Position numbers and translations under genes: made by a program
The notes under the pieces: generated by a model
What the model was told of the DNA's origin: nothing
Database searches by the model: none
Seen by the model: the letters and a program-made list of their open reading frames with translations, nothing else
Shown: piece after piece, positions 45,360 through 55,252 of the stretch
How positions within the stretch are numbered: position 1 is the first letter of the stretch
Layout of the letters: each line of letters starts with the position of its first letter
NCBI RefSeq assembly: GCF_016861845.1
Contig: NZ_BOLV01000004.1
Location: 62,001-126,000, forward strand
Direction of reading: 5' to 3'
From: Lacticaseibacillus suilingensis
GTDB taxonomy: Bacteria > Bacillota > Bacilli > Lactobacillales > Lactobacillaceae
DNA length: 64,000 nt

Positions 45360-45389
45360 TTGACAGCTTTTTGCTCGACCTTGTATACT
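45360..45389 (+). promoter_or_regulatory. Promoter of the exported-protein gene
   Basis: TTGACA (45360-45365), 18-base spacer, TATACT (45384-45389). Confidence 0.65.
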
Positions 45390-45458
45390 TGACGCATGAA
45401 AGGGCTGTCATGGCCTGAAACGTGTGGCACAGGGGGTTCTTGGGAAGAGGCGAGCAGG

Positions 45459-46469
45459 GTGAAAAAACTGATTGCTTTGGTGTGCGTGGTGCTCGGCATC
45501 GCTGTGGGCGGTGGCGTGTTTTGGCAGCGCCAGCTCCACGTGGAAGCGGCCACGGCGGCGCTACGGACGTTAAACACCAGCGCTAAAGTTTTGGCGTCCG
45601 ATGATTTTATCAGTGATCCCAGCAGTAATTTGGCGACTGCGCAGCTCAACCATGTCGCCTATGCTAAACAGCAAATGCGGCAGTATTTATCCGTGCTCTC
45701 GAATAAGCAGCGGGCTCAGTACCAAGCCGCCGAGCAGCAGCTCACTGCGGCCAAGGTCTACACCGCGATTTTTGAGGAAACGCATAATGTCTTAGGCACT
45801 GACGAGGTCATCATGGACCAAGCTTATAACAACACCACGCTAATGCAGGCGTACGCGCGGCTGAAGCAAAACGGGCCCCGCTATGCGAAACATATCGCCC
45901 GAAAAGTCCAGCTGGTTGAGCAGCAAGTGACCGCGCTGCGAAAGGTGCAGCAGGTGCAGACGGAGCCGTCTTCAGCGCAGATTGAAGCGGCGCGCAGTGC
46001 AGTGACCGCGGTGGCGAGTCCGGCTTTTCAGCAGACTTACCTGCCGATTGTTGACGAAGTGGCCAGTCAGCAGCCAGCCGTTAAGGCCAATACCGCTAAC
46101 ACCTCCCCATCAGCGACCCCGGCCGCCGGTGAAGCGGCGGAAGCTAAGCCTAACCACGACGAGCAGACGCCAACCACCCCAGCGCAAACGCCTGCCACGA
46201 CCAGCGGCGAAGGCTATCAGCAGCCTGTCGACGATTCGGTTAGCACTGCCACGCCAGCGGCTTCGCCTGACGAAAATGACGACAGTGACGAGGCTGCTGA
46301 GGAGGCAGTGATCGGCGCAGGCGGCTTGTTTGATACCATGGCCGAAGCGTCCGCCGCGCTTAAACTAGCGCAGGCGGGCAGCCCCAACCGCCCAGCGACG
46401 GCCTACTCAGTGGTGCTAGCTGATGGGTCTAAACACTACACCTGGGATTGGTTACCCAGCGGCAACTAA
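45459..46469 (+). CDS. Exported or membrane-anchored protein of unknown function
   Basis: A 336-aa protein with one N-terminal hydrophobic segment (KKLIALVCVVLGIAVGGGVFW), probably an uncleaved anchor or signal. I start at GTG 45459, preceded by GAGG, because the upstream ATG (45396) has no ribosome-binding site. The outer part is a helical region (about 30-185, rich in Gln and Ala with QQVTALRKVQQVQ), then a Pro/Thr/Ala/Glu linker of about 90 residues, and a conserved-looking C-terminal block (GAGGLFDTMAEASAAL...YSVVLADGSKHYTWDWLP). No enzymatic motif seen. Family not recognised. It has its own promoter and a shared terminator with the MFS gene. Confidence 0.75.
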   Translation: MKKLIALVCVVLGIAVGGGVFWQRQLHVEAATAALRTLNTSAKVLASDDFISDPSSNLATAQLNHVAYAKQQMRQYLSVLSNKQRAQYQAAEQQLTAAKVYTAIFEETHNVLGTDEVIMDQAYNNTTLMQAYARLKQNGPRYAKHIARKVQLVEQQVTALRKVQQVQTEPSSAQIEAARSAVTAVASPAFQQTYLPIVDEVASQQPAVKANTANTSPSATPAAGEAAEAKPNHDEQTPTTPAQTPATTSGEGYQQPVDDSVSTATPAASPDENDDSDEAAEEAVIGAGGLFDTMAEASAALKLAQAGSPNRPATAYSVVLADGSKHYTWDWLPSGN

Positions 46470-46470
46470 A

Positions 46471-46505
46471 AGCCATTGCTTCCCGGCCGGCGGGAAACAA
46501 TGGCT
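46471..46505. terminator. Bidirectional terminator
   Basis: Stem AGCCATTGCTTCCCG / CGGGAAACAATGGCT with one mismatch and a four-base loop, between convergent genes. Confidence 0.85.
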
Positions 46506-46518
46506 TATTTGCATACGC

Positions 46519-47682
46519 TTAATGCCGCTGCGCCGTTAAGTGGACGGTGTAAGTGAGGCCAAAACTGATGGCAAGGAAAAATACCACAACGGCGTAAGGA
46601 ATATGGTAATTCCAGTCTAGTAAGGCGCTGGCAATTAGCGGCCCGGCAATGTTGCCTACTGAAGTTAGCGACATGTTCAGGCCATTGATGACACCTTGAT
46701 TGCTGGCACTGGCCTTGGTCAGCAGCGTGGTGATGGCAGGGCGCAGGAGATCGAAGGCGGTAAAGGCGACCAAGGTCATGACCATGACAATGACTTTGCT
46801 GTGAGTGAACATCAGCCAAAAGACGCCAAGCGCCGAGGCGGCAAAAGCCACTCTGATCAGGCCAATTTCGGAAATGGCCTGGACAATGCGATCGAAGAAG
46901 ACGACTTGGGCAATCAGAGAAATGATGCCGTTAAGGGTCAACACCAGCGCAATATCTTTCAAAGTAAAGCCGAAGACCTCATTGACGAAAATACTATAGA
47001 TACTTTCAAAACTTTGCAGCCCAAAACTGGAGACCAAAATCAGCACAAACAGCATCAGCATCGGCCCAGTTAGTACTGCCCGCCAGTCGCCTTTGGCCGC
47101 GGCATTGGTGGTGGTTTCCTGGCGCGGTTCATCCTTCGGCAGGAGGAAAAGCGTGGCAATCAGGCCGATGAGGCCCAGAACTGCCGCGGTCCAGAACGGC
47201 GTTTTATAACCGTGTTGGGCCAGTAGCCCGCCCAGACCAGGTCCGAGAATGAGGCCGCCGGAGAAAGCCGCGGACAGCCAGCCGATGACTTTCGCGCGGT
47301 GCTTGAGATCTGTCACATCTGCCGCCAAAGCCTGCGCGGTGGGGACAAACATGCCGGCGGATAAGCCGCCGATGATGCGAGACAGATCAAACATATAGAG
47401 ATGATTGGTCAAAGCAAACAGCACTTCCGATAGGGCGAACAACCCGAGGCCACCCAATAGCAACGGCTTGCGGCCAATGCGGTCCGACAGGCGGCCAATC
47501 AAAGGTGAAGCGATGGACTGCATCAAGGCATAGAGTGAGGACATGATGCCCATATCAGTGGCGGTAAAATGCAGCTCATTTTTGATGAAAGGCATCACTG
47601 GGAAAATCAGGCTCATGCCAAGGCAAATCAAAAATTCGCTGAAAATAAGGATGGTGATGGTGCGTTTGGTGCGGTTTGACAT
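46519..47682 (-). CDS. MFS drug/metabolite exporter (DHA1-like)
   Basis: A 387-aa transporter with twelve predicted membrane segments. Motif A between TM2 and TM3 is present (GRLSDRIGRKPLLLGG), as is the antiporter motif C in TM5 (GLILGPGLGGLLA). The N-terminus (MSNRTKRTITILIFSEFLICLGMSLIFPVMPF) is like NorA/TetA-type proton-coupled exporters. The ATG has AAAGGA upstream. Substrate unknown. The 205 bases upstream are non-coding and separate it from the divergent restriction gene. Confidence 0.92.
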   Translation of the reverse strand: MSNRTKRTITILIFSEFLICLGMSLIFPVMPFIKNELHFTATDMGIMSSLYALMQSIASPLIGRLSDRIGRKPLLLGGLGLFALSEVLFALTNHLYMFDLSRIIGGLSAGMFVPTAQALAADVTDLKHRAKVIGWLSAAFSGGLILGPGLGGLLAQHGYKTPFWTAAVLGLIGLIATLFLLPKDEPRQETTTNAAAKGDWRAVLTGPMLMLFVLILVSSFGLQSFESIYSIFVNEVFGFTLKDIALVLTLNGIISLIAQVVFFDRIVQAISEIGLIRVAFAASALGVFWLMFTHSKVIVMVMTLVAFTAFDLLRPAITTLLTKASASNQGVINGLNMSLTSVGNIAGPLIASALLDWNYHIPYAVVVFFLAISFGLTYTVHLTAQRH

Positions 47683-47887
47683 GGGTTAATTCCTTTCTTC
47701 GCTTAACGATTCACCACTTGGAAGCCAGGCGATAGCACGCGGTGATTGTGAAAACAGTTTAACGGAAATTGTAGCATATTTGCTCCCGAGAAAAACGAAC
47801 GTTCAATGAGAGGCCAAAACTCCTGCGAGGCTGGCGGGTGGCGCATGTTAAACTATCACTATACGATTAAAAAGGGGGGCCACTGCC

Positions 47888-49672
47888 ATGGCCGAAAAAA
47901 CCAACTTCAACTGGCGCACGGCGCCGCGGTCCATCGCCAAACTAATGGCTTGGTTGCCATATTTTGCCCAATTTCAACAAGCGAATTATCAAGCCGCGGT
48001 GGCCAACCAAGAACCGAGTACCATGGCCAAGATTCCGGTGCTTTATCCGGTGCGGCGGGCGATTCGCTATGCCATCGAAAGCGATGCCGACGATCCGGAT
48101 CCGCTGACACAACTGACGCTAGCTGATTTTGTGGCTGGCCAGCAACCCGCTGGTGATTTCAGTGATAAGGAATCCAAAGTCCGCCAAATCGTCACCACCG
48201 CTGAACAATATGGCTTGATGGACGCCAAAACGGCGCGCCTGACGCCGGTGGGGCAGCGCGCCGTGGCCGGCCAGTTAAGCGGGGAAGACTTTTTGGTCCA
48301 GCTGCTCAAGATGTACGTGATGGTCGACGAACAGCACGGCGTTTTTCCAATGCGAACGGTGCTGCAGCTGATGGCGCATTTCGGGGCGCTCAGTCGCAAC
48401 GAGCTCACCTTTGTGTTCGGTACGTTGGATGATGCTGCGGTGCCAACCACCATTGAAGCGGTGCAGGCTTTCCGCACCGCGTATGCAAAGCTGCCGAGTC
48501 GGAACGATAACCGCGCCGTTGAAGCTTTGGTCATCAAAGTTTGGCACCAGTTTTATCCCGCCACCGCTGACCGCAAGATTATTTCGATTCAGCATGACTA
48601 CACCGATGCCTTGCGCCGGGCGCTGGAATTCACCGAACTCTTTTACTCGCATGGTCGCGGCACGGCGATGAAGTTGCGGGTCTCGGCGCTGAATCAGCCG
48701 AAGCTGCAGCAGTTGGTGAACGATTTTGCCTTCGTGTTGCCGCCAAAACAGTCAGTTGATGGCCACCTGGTCCAAAAAAGTGCCCGTGAGACGCTGGCTT
48801 GGTTTGGCGCCGTGGGCAATTTGCCGCTGCCATGGGATCAGCCGGATGCGCGGCTGCAGTTGGTCGAGGACAAGCTGGACCATGCGGCGCGTTTATTCGC
48901 GGCCTTGCCCGATGCGCCTTATGCACCGGCTCAGGTGGCGGTGATCAAAGCCAATTTAGCCAGTGCATCGATTCAGCAGCTCAAAGACCTTGAGTCGGCG
49001 CTAGATCAGGCTGTGCTGGCGCAAACGGAACTGCTGTATGTCCAAAAAGAAGCACAGACGCCGGCCGCCCGCCGCGAAATTCTCGAGCGGTTTGACACGA
49101 TTTTAACTGATAAAGACCAGGCGGCGTTGTGGCTGGAAGTCAACACCTGGCGGGCGTTTGTCGCGCTGAGCGGTCAGGACAAGGAAGTGATTCATCATTT
49201 CCAGATGAATCCCGATTTGACGCCGAAGTCCTTTGCCCCAGGCACCGGCAACACGCCGGATATGGAAGTGCACCTGGCCAGCAGCATTTTGGTGCCGGAA
49301 GTCTCCATGATGGCTGGCACGGTGCAGTGGGAACACGAGGCCTCATCGGTGATTGACCATGTGATCAAAATCAGCCAGGCCAGCCCGAAGCCGACGCTAG
49401 GCGTGTTTATCAGCGCGCGCATCAATCAGCGCACCTTGTGGCAGCTGTTTTTGCTGAATCGTGATTCTTGGCTGGGCCAGCCGGTGCCAGTAGTGCCCCT
49501 GACCATCAAACAGTTCAGCGCAATGATGCAGGTCGCCTATGCGACGGACGCGACTGCGCAGGAAGTGGCCACGCTGCTTGAGCAAATCAGTGCCGCGGCG
49601 CGCCAGCTAACCACTTACATTCAATGGCCTGCCACGATTGAAAGTGCCTTGGCCGCCTGGGCGCGCCGGTGA
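47888..49672 (+). CDS. AlwI-like type IIS restriction endonuclease
   Basis: A 594-aa protein encoded directly ahead of an adenine methyltransferase. The C-terminal part resembles the AlwI/PleI family nuclease: PDMEVHLASSILVPEVSMM with E471, then TVQWEHEASSVIDHV and LGVFISARINQRT, which matches the pattern of a catalytic Glu strand, a Q-x-E and a conserved His. The N-terminal 250 residues (WRTAPRSIAKLMAWLPYF, YGLMDAKTARLTPVGQRAV, GVFPMRTVLQLM) look like winged-helix recognition modules. GGGGGG precedes the ATG. Family members cut outside an asymmetric site such as GGATC; the site here cannot be read from sequence. The Trp-rich start and gene order fit a restriction role. Confidence 0.78.
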   Translation: MAEKTNFNWRTAPRSIAKLMAWLPYFAQFQQANYQAAVANQEPSTMAKIPVLYPVRRAIRYAIESDADDPDPLTQLTLADFVAGQQPAGDFSDKESKVRQIVTTAEQYGLMDAKTARLTPVGQRAVAGQLSGEDFLVQLLKMYVMVDEQHGVFPMRTVLQLMAHFGALSRNELTFVFGTLDDAAVPTTIEAVQAFRTAYAKLPSRNDNRAVEALVIKVWHQFYPATADRKIISIQHDYTDALRRALEFTELFYSHGRGTAMKLRVSALNQPKLQQLVNDFAFVLPPKQSVDGHLVQKSARETLAWFGAVGNLPLPWDQPDARLQLVEDKLDHAARLFAALPDAPYAPAQVAVIKANLASASIQQLKDLESALDQAVLAQTELLYVQKEAQTPAARREILERFDTILTDKDQAALWLEVNTWRAFVALSGQDKEVIHHFQMNPDLTPKSFAPGTGNTPDMEVHLASSILVPEVSMMAGTVQWEHEASSVIDHVIKISQASPKPTLGVFISARINQRTLWQLFLLNRDSWLGQPVPVVPLTIKQFSAMMQVAYATDATAQEVATLLEQISAAARQLTTYIQWPATIESALAAWARR

Positions 49673-49675
49673 GCG

Positions 49676-49704
49676 TTGTATCACCGGTGGTCATTGGGTA
49701 CACT
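49676..49704 (+). promoter_or_regulatory. Separate promoter for the methyltransferase
   Basis: TTGTAT (49676-49681), 17-base spacer, TACACT (49699-49704), immediately after the endonuclease stop. It would let the methyltransferase be made independently of the nuclease. Confidence 0.5.
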
Positions 49705-49747
49705 AGAGACACCGAGAAAAAATAGTCGCGATGAAAGAGTAGAGAAA

Positions 49748-50917
49748 ATGCTGACGCCTTTATTGAAATATCCTGGCGGTAAAACCAAGGAGCTGCCGCA
49801 CATTTTGCCGGCTTTGCCGGCACAGATTCGCCATTATTATGAACCCTTCGTTGGCGGCGGCGCGGTGTACTTTGCAGTGGGCAGCCGCCGCAGTTCAACC
49901 ATTGACGGGTATTACATCAATGATCGCTCTGATGAACTGATGCGGCTGTATCGCGCCGTGGCCACGGGGGATGAAAGCTTCTTTGCGGCGGTTGCGCGCA
50001 TTGATGCCGCTTGGGTCGGCGCCGAAGCTTATGTCGATTTGATCAAGCCGGAGCTGGTGAAATTTTTCGCGGTGCAGGTGAAAGCGGTAGAACCACCGCG
50101 GCCGCAGACTCAGGCCTGGGTCGCGGCCCATCAAACCGCGATGACGACCGCCTTTGCCCCGGGGTTTGAAAATGGGCGGGGCTTCTTTGCCGATTTGCCG
50201 GTGGCGATGGCGCGCAAGGTGAACTTCCTGCGCAAGCAAGCGGCAGCTGGTGTCACCATTTCGCAGGCCGATTTTGAACAAATCATTTTGACCACCTTCA
50301 AATCCTCGCTGTATGTGTACTACCGTGACTTGTTCAATCGCATCCCTGAACTGGCTCTTACGCCAGGGGAGCAAGCAGCGCTGTATCTGTTCATTCGCCA
50401 GTATGCGTACTCCTCGATGTTTCGCTATTCCAAAACCGGCAAGTTCAACGTCCCGTACGGTGGTATGACATACAACCACAACACGTTGGCCAGTCGGGTG
50501 GCGGATTATCACAACCCGGAATTAACGGCACTGTTGGCGCGCACCACCCTAGGCAATCAGGACTTTGCTGATTTTATGGCGACCCATCCCCCAGTGGCAG
50601 GCGATTTCGTGTTCCTCGATCCGCCTTACGATACGGATTTTTCCACTTATGCCAACAACGAGTTTGGCCAATCTGACCAAGGCCGGCTGGCGCAGTATTT
50701 GATCCATGATACGGTCGCTAACTGGATGCTCGTAATCAAGAATACGCCGCTGATTGCGGCTTTGTATGAAGCGGGCACTGCCACGGCCAATGGTCAGCAG
50801 GTGTTCCTTCATGCTTTTGATAAATCGTACTTAGTGAACTTTAAGAACCGCAACGCCAAAGACGTTGAGCATCTGGTCATTACCAATTACCAGCTGCCGG
50901 AGCAGGAACTGCTTTAA
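49748..50917 (+). CDS. DNA adenine methyltransferase, D12 class
   Basis: A 389-aa N6-adenine methyltransferase. Motif X LKYPGGKTK is followed by the SAM motif YEPFVGGGAVYF, YINDRSDELM, and the catalytic DPPYDTDF (D291). The middle has FNVPYGGMTYNHN, typical of the Dam/D12 group. I start at ATG 49748; a longer frame to 49676 overlaps a promoter. The ribosome-binding site is weak (AGAG). At 389 aa it is longer than Dam (about 280), the size seen for type IIS partners. It protects the recognition site of the upstream nuclease. Confidence 0.92.
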   Translation: MLTPLLKYPGGKTKELPHILPALPAQIRHYYEPFVGGGAVYFAVGSRRSSTIDGYYINDRSDELMRLYRAVATGDESFFAAVARIDAAWVGAEAYVDLIKPELVKFFAVQVKAVEPPRPQTQAWVAAHQTAMTTAFAPGFENGRGFFADLPVAMARKVNFLRKQAAAGVTISQADFEQIILTTFKSSLYVYYRDLFNRIPELALTPGEQAALYLFIRQYAYSSMFRYSKTGKFNVPYGGMTYNHNTLASRVADYHNPELTALLARTTLGNQDFADFMATHPPVAGDFVFLDPPYDTDFSTYANNEFGQSDQGRLAQYLIHDTVANWMLVIKNTPLIAALYEAGTATANGQQVFLHAFDKSYLVNFKNRNAKDVEHLVITNYQLPEQELL

Positions 50918-50927
50918 GGATAAGCGT

Positions 50928-50958
50928 CGCCACCGAACTAGCCTCGGTGGCGTTTTTT
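50928..50958 (+). terminator. Rho-independent terminator
   Basis: A nine-bp perfect stem (CGCCACCGA / TCGGTGGCG), seven-base loop, T7. Confidence 0.93.
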
Positions 50959-51082
50959 TGCGTGGATGACTGGTGAGAGGAAAAGGAAATCGCCGTGAAA
51001 AGTTTCTCATGGACTTGACCTGAACTCTCAGGATGCCCTCACGCCGCTATGTTAGGCTTTTCAGCGAAGTGGAGGCAGGACG

Positions 51083-52516
51083 ATGACAAGCAAACCTGAA
51101 AACACAGCGGTCAAACGGAATCTTCAAACGCGGCATTTGTCGATGATTGCCCTTGGTGGCAGTATCGGCACTGGTCTGTTTGTGACGAGTGGTTCCACCA
51201 TTGCTAAAGCCGGTCCTGGCAGCGCCTTGATTGCCTATTTAGCCGTGGGCATCATGGTGTATTTTTTGATGACCAGTTTAGGCGAAATGGCAACTTACTT
51301 ACCAGTGTCCGGCTCGTTTTCTGAGTATGCCACCAGATTTATCGATCCGGCCGTCGGGTTCGCGCTAGGGTGGAATTACTGGCTCAATTGGGCGATTACG
51401 CTGGCGGTGGATGTGTCCACTACCGCGATTGTGACGCATTATTGGCTGCCTCAGGTGCCGGGGTGGGCAATTAGCTTGTTTTTCTTAGCACTGATTGTGA
51501 CGTTGAACTTGGTGTCGGTCAAAGCCTTTGGCGAAACCGAGTACTGGCTGGCGATGGTCAAAGTGATCACGGTCATCGTGTTTCTCGTGGTCGGGTTGCT
51601 TTCGATCGTGGGCATTCTTGGCGGCCCGGCGGTGGGGCTACGCAATTTTACCGTGGGGGATGCGCCGTTTCATGGCGGCTGGGTGTCGGGACTATCCGTC
51701 TTTCTGGTGGCGGGGTTCTCCTTTCAAGGCACCGAGCTGATTGGCATCACCGCTGGGGAATCGGCGACGCCGGAAACCAGTATTCCCAAGGCCATCAAGC
51801 AGGTGTTCTGGCGCATCATGATTTTTTACGTGCTGGCGATTGCCGTAATCGCGGCACTGATTCCGTATACGGATCCGAACTTGCTTGGCGCCAGTGAGGC
51901 GCGTGTGGCAATGTCGCCATTTACCTTGGTGTTTCAGCGCATTGGGCTAGCGGGGGCAGCTGGGGTGATGAACGCCGTGATTTTGACGTCGGTGTTGTCC
52001 TCGGCGAACTCCGGGCTGTACGCCTCCACCCGCATGCTCTGGGCCATGGGAAATACCGGCATGGCGCCGCGGATTTTTGGTCGCACGAACGATCGCGGCA
52101 TTCCGGTGCCCGCACTACTTTTAACCACAGCGGTGGGCATGCTGACGTTCGCCGCCAGCATTGTCGGCACCGAGGTCTATCAGCTGTTGGTGGCGTCCTC
52201 GGGGCTCACCGGGTTCATCGCCTGGTTAGGCATTGCGTTTAGTCATCTCCGTTTCCGCCAGGCGTTTATGAAACAGGGTCATTCGGTGGATGAGTTGGTT
52301 TACCACGCGCGGTGGTTTCCTCTGGGGCCAATTGTGGCCGCGGTGATGGGGCTAGTGATTGTGTTCGGTCAGGATTTGCAGGCGGTGACGTCGGGGCAGT
52401 GGTATCGCCTGGCGATTAGCTACATGTCGCTGCCGGTGTTCTTGGGGATGTTTGCCTACTACAAGATTAGGTATCGCACGCATGTGATTCCGCTTGATCA
52501 GATTAAGTTGAAGTGA
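51083..52516 (+). CDS. Amino-acid permease (APC superfamily, LysP/AAT-like)
   Basis: A 477-aa transporter with twelve membrane segments. The first segment carries the substrate-binding loop IALGGSIGTGLFVTSG, followed by AKAGPGSALIAYLAVG and LGEMATYLPVSGSFSEYA, all signatures of the amino-acid/proton symporter group. The EYW and GFSFQGTELIGITAGES motifs further support the LysP/GABA-permease cluster. GGAGG precedes the ATG. No T-box or other leader motif was seen in the 120 bases upstream. Single-gene unit with its own terminator. Substrate probably a cationic or branched amino acid, not decided. Confidence 0.93.
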   Translation: MTSKPENTAVKRNLQTRHLSMIALGGSIGTGLFVTSGSTIAKAGPGSALIAYLAVGIMVYFLMTSLGEMATYLPVSGSFSEYATRFIDPAVGFALGWNYWLNWAITLAVDVSTTAIVTHYWLPQVPGWAISLFFLALIVTLNLVSVKAFGETEYWLAMVKVITVIVFLVVGLLSIVGILGGPAVGLRNFTVGDAPFHGGWVSGLSVFLVAGFSFQGTELIGITAGESATPETSIPKAIKQVFWRIMIFYVLAIAVIAALIPYTDPNLLGASEARVAMSPFTLVFQRIGLAGAAGVMNAVILTSVLSSANSGLYASTRMLWAMGNTGMAPRIFGRTNDRGIPVPALLLTTAVGMLTFAASIVGTEVYQLLVASSGLTGFIAWLGIAFSHLRFRQAFMKQGHSVDELVYHARWFPLGPIVAAVMGLVIVFGQDLQAVTSGQWYRLAISYMSLPVFLGMFAYYKIRYRTHVIPLDQIKLK

Positions 52517-52522
52517 AGTAAT

Positions 52523-52553
52523 AGCGCCGAGGCAATTGCCAAAGCGCTTTTTT
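52523..52553 (+). terminator. Rho-independent terminator
   Basis: Stem AGCGC / GCGCT with inner GGCAATTGCC palindrome, then T6. Confidence 0.75.
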
Positions 52554-52958
52554 GATAGCATCAGAGCGGCACTGGTTGTGGTTCGTAACCACGGGTAACA
52601 GGTGACCGAGGAACCAATTTTGAACTGACGTTAGTGGGAGGCGTCTGGTTAGGATAGATTGCGTACAATTCGGGAAAACGAGGGGCATTGTTTTTAAAGG
52701 TGGGGACTAATCCGTCATTTTCGCTGCTTTTCAGTACCAATTAAGGCGTATTTTCTCGAAAAATAGTTACCTGTTTTTAAATATTGACCGGCTCATGATA
52801 CACCAACGTTTGCGTGGTCCTCTTTTGTGAAAACATTATCAATGCCGAAAGACCGGGGTTTACAGCCATCGGCGCAACATGGTTAGATAAGTTTGGCAAT
52901 GGTGTATACCGATTCAGCCACTGTCATTTTTAGAAGGGCACATCAAAGGAGGAGCATC
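52554..52958 (+). other. Intergenic stretch before the GH20 gene
   Basis: About 400 non-coding bases. I see no riboswitch, repeat or recognisable gene remnant. It should hold the promoter of the hexosaminidase gene. Confidence 0.5.
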
Positions 52959-55202
52959 ATGAAACAGAATTGGCATTATTTACTTTATAGTACGTTGATT
53001 TTGACCGGATTATCGCTGGGTTATGCCCCAGCTCATCAAGCGCACGCTGCAGTCGATGAGCCAGCGGTGGCTCAGACCCAAACTGCTTCGACTGACTCGA
53101 CCAGTTCGGAAGCCAAAACGAACACAACAACAGACGATGAAACAGACAGTGCCTCAGACCAGAAAGCGGCGCCCAACGCCAACCAGCAGCCTGTAGCAGA
53201 TACACAAACACAAGTATTGAAAGCAGCGGTGACTACGCCAACCCCAACCGGTGATGAAAATGAGGGCACTTTAGACGCTAAAGACACTGAAACGCCAGCC
53301 AAGGCTGAACCGACAACCGTGGCTAATGTCCAAATCGGTGAAGATATTGCGGATACGCAGCAGGTGGCCGTGACTAACGTTAAGGATTACAAAGTCACGA
53401 GTACGCAGGCCATCGACTGGAGTCAGTATCATTATGTAGCCGCTCCTGAATTAGATAAAGCGAGTCCGCTAGGCTATCAGGTAGACAAGTTTGCGACAAA
53501 CTATCAGGCAGCGTCCGGCACGGAGTTGTCGGTACTTTCGCAAGGACAAAAGGTTAGTCAAGGTGTGATTAGCATCAACACCGCGGATCAGACTGTCACC
53601 AATGACCAAGGCTATCGCATCAATATCACGGCTGACAACATTGCAATCAGTGCTAGTTCGCAAGTGGGGGCCTTTTACGCCTTAACCACCTTGACCCAGT
53701 TGTTGCAAGCAAAAACCGCTTTGCCACTGGGCGTGATTGAGGATGCACCAGAAGTGTCCTTACGGGAGGTTTCCGTGGACTGCGGGCGTAAGTATTACAG
53801 CAAAGCCTGGTTCATGAACCTAATTGATGAAATGGCTGCCTCCAAAGCGAATGATTTGCTCATGCATTTTTCTGATAAGACCGGATTCATGCTTGAGTCC
53901 AAGTCACATCCAGAAGTGATGTCGTCGCAGTATTTGACCCAGGATGAAGTCAAAGAGATCATCGCTTATGCGAAGCAAAACTTCATTACGGTCACCCCAG
54001 AGTTTGATATGCCAGGCCATCTTGGTCAGGTGTTGTCACAGCATCCTGAGTTCCAACTGCCGGTGCAACAGGTAGTTAGTGGCCTGCGCGGTGGCAAGAT
54101 GGTAACCATTCCGATTGGCAAGCCACTGAAAAATTCTGCTTATTTGGATATCACCAACCCCGATGCCGTAGCCTTTATGAAATCCTTGTTGGATGAATAC
54201 ATGGGGTTGTTTGGTGACAGTAGCCCGTATTTCTCCATTGGGGCCGATGAATACTTAGGTGATGATTGGACCGCGGCAGGTATGGCGCAATACCCAGCGT
54301 TGGTTAAAGCCGCTCAGGCCAAATACGGCGCGGATGCTACTGGCGTCGAAGCCTTCTATGATTTTCTGAATGAAATGGGTGACTATGTCAAAGCTCACGG
54401 TTATCAAGTTGAGATCTTCCATGACCGTATCGAACGGCGTGATGCCACCTCGAAAGTGGCGCTGAACAAAGACTTCATCGTGAAGTATTGGACACATTGC
54501 CGGACCAATATGCCGACTTTACAGACGATGATTGATGACGGCTACAAATTGATCAACTTCGATGACGGCTATTTGTACTATGTCCTGGGCCAAAATGCCG
54601 GTTATAAATACCCTAAGGCGGACAATATTTATAACGGGTGGGACAATGGCGTGTTCGCTAATGTTGCTGGTGATGGCAAAATTGATGGCAAGGAGATTGT
54701 CCAGAAACTAGATCACAGCCAACTGTCCGACCAGTTTTTAGGCTCGGCGATTTCAATTTGGAGTGACAATCACGATGCTCAGACCGAAGACGAGGTCGCC
54801 GCGCAGTTTGCTGCGCCACTGCGGGCGTTTGCTCAAAAGGCCTGGGGGATTGATGACGCAATCGACTACACCACTTTTGCTGCGGTTAGTGACAATCTGC
54901 CACTGGCTTTGGTTGATGATGAAGCCATGAGTACGGTGGTCTGGAATCCTGAATTACCCGCTGACCCAGAACCGGAAACAGAACAGAACGTTGAGTCACA
55001 GCCTAGTACGGAACCTACCAATGCCATCGGAGACGCCGGTAAGCAGCCGGTTAAGGCAGTCGCGTTGACCCATCAAGATCAGAAGACCAAAGCAGCAACT
55101 TTGCCAGCCACGGGCGAGACCCAGAATTCAGCACTGACATTTCTTGGAACTGCGCTTGTTGCCTTGCTGGGTCTTTTCGGTTTCCGCAAGCACCGCGCAT
55201 AA
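52959..55202 (+). CDS. LPXTG-anchored GH20 beta-N-acetylhexosaminidase
   Basis: A 747-aa anchored glycosidase. The ATG follows AAAGGAGGAG. Signal peptide with YLLYSTLILTGL core, then an acidic Thr/Ser/Ala-rich spacer to about residue 115. A GH20b-type domain (about 140-260, QVGAFYALTTLTQLL at its end) precedes the catalytic barrel with REVSVDCGRKYYS, TPEFDMPGHLG and the acid/base pair D430-E431 in SIGADEYLG. The substrate-assisted mechanism of the family needs exactly this Asp-Glu. A C-terminal spacer leads to LPATGET at 715. Removes terminal GlcNAc or GalNAc from glycans at the cell surface. Pairs functionally with the GH31 enzyme downstream. Confidence 0.93.
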   Translation: MKQNWHYLLYSTLILTGLSLGYAPAHQAHAAVDEPAVAQTQTASTDSTSSEAKTNTTTDDETDSASDQKAAPNANQQPVADTQTQVLKAAVTTPTPTGDENEGTLDAKDTETPAKAEPTTVANVQIGEDIADTQQVAVTNVKDYKVTSTQAIDWSQYHYVAAPELDKASPLGYQVDKFATNYQAASGTELSVLSQGQKVSQGVISINTADQTVTNDQGYRINITADNIAISASSQVGAFYALTTLTQLLQAKTALPLGVIEDAPEVSLREVSVDCGRKYYSKAWFMNLIDEMAASKANDLLMHFSDKTGFMLESKSHPEVMSSQYLTQDEVKEIIAYAKQNFITVTPEFDMPGHLGQVLSQHPEFQLPVQQVVSGLRGGKMVTIPIGKPLKNSAYLDITNPDAVAFMKSLLDEYMGLFGDSSPYFSIGADEYLGDDWTAAGMAQYPALVKAAQAKYGADATGVEAFYDFLNEMGDYVKAHGYQVEIFHDRIERRDATSKVALNKDFIVKYWTHCRTNMPTLQTMIDDGYKLINFDDGYLYYVLGQNAGYKYPKADNIYNGWDNGVFANVAGDGKIDGKEIVQKLDHSQLSDQFLGSAISIWSDNHDAQTEDEVAAQFAAPLRAFAQKAWGIDDAIDYTTFAAVSDNLPLALVDDEAMSTVVWNPELPADPEPETEQNVESQPSTEPTNAIGDAGKQPVKAVALTHQDQKTKAATLPATGETQNSALTFLGTALVALLGLFGFRKHRA

Positions 55203-55223
55203 AACAATGAATTGAATTCATGT

Positions 55224-55252
55224 AACGTCGACGTCCATGTCGGCGTTTTTTT
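55224..55252 (+). terminator. Rho-independent terminator
   Basis: Stem AACGTCGAC / GTCGGCGTT with a six-base loop and T7 run. Confidence 0.85.

Noticed and set aside
50960-51082. T-box or amino-acid riboswitch before the permease
   Set aside because: Too short and without the T-box motif or a terminator/antiterminator pair.
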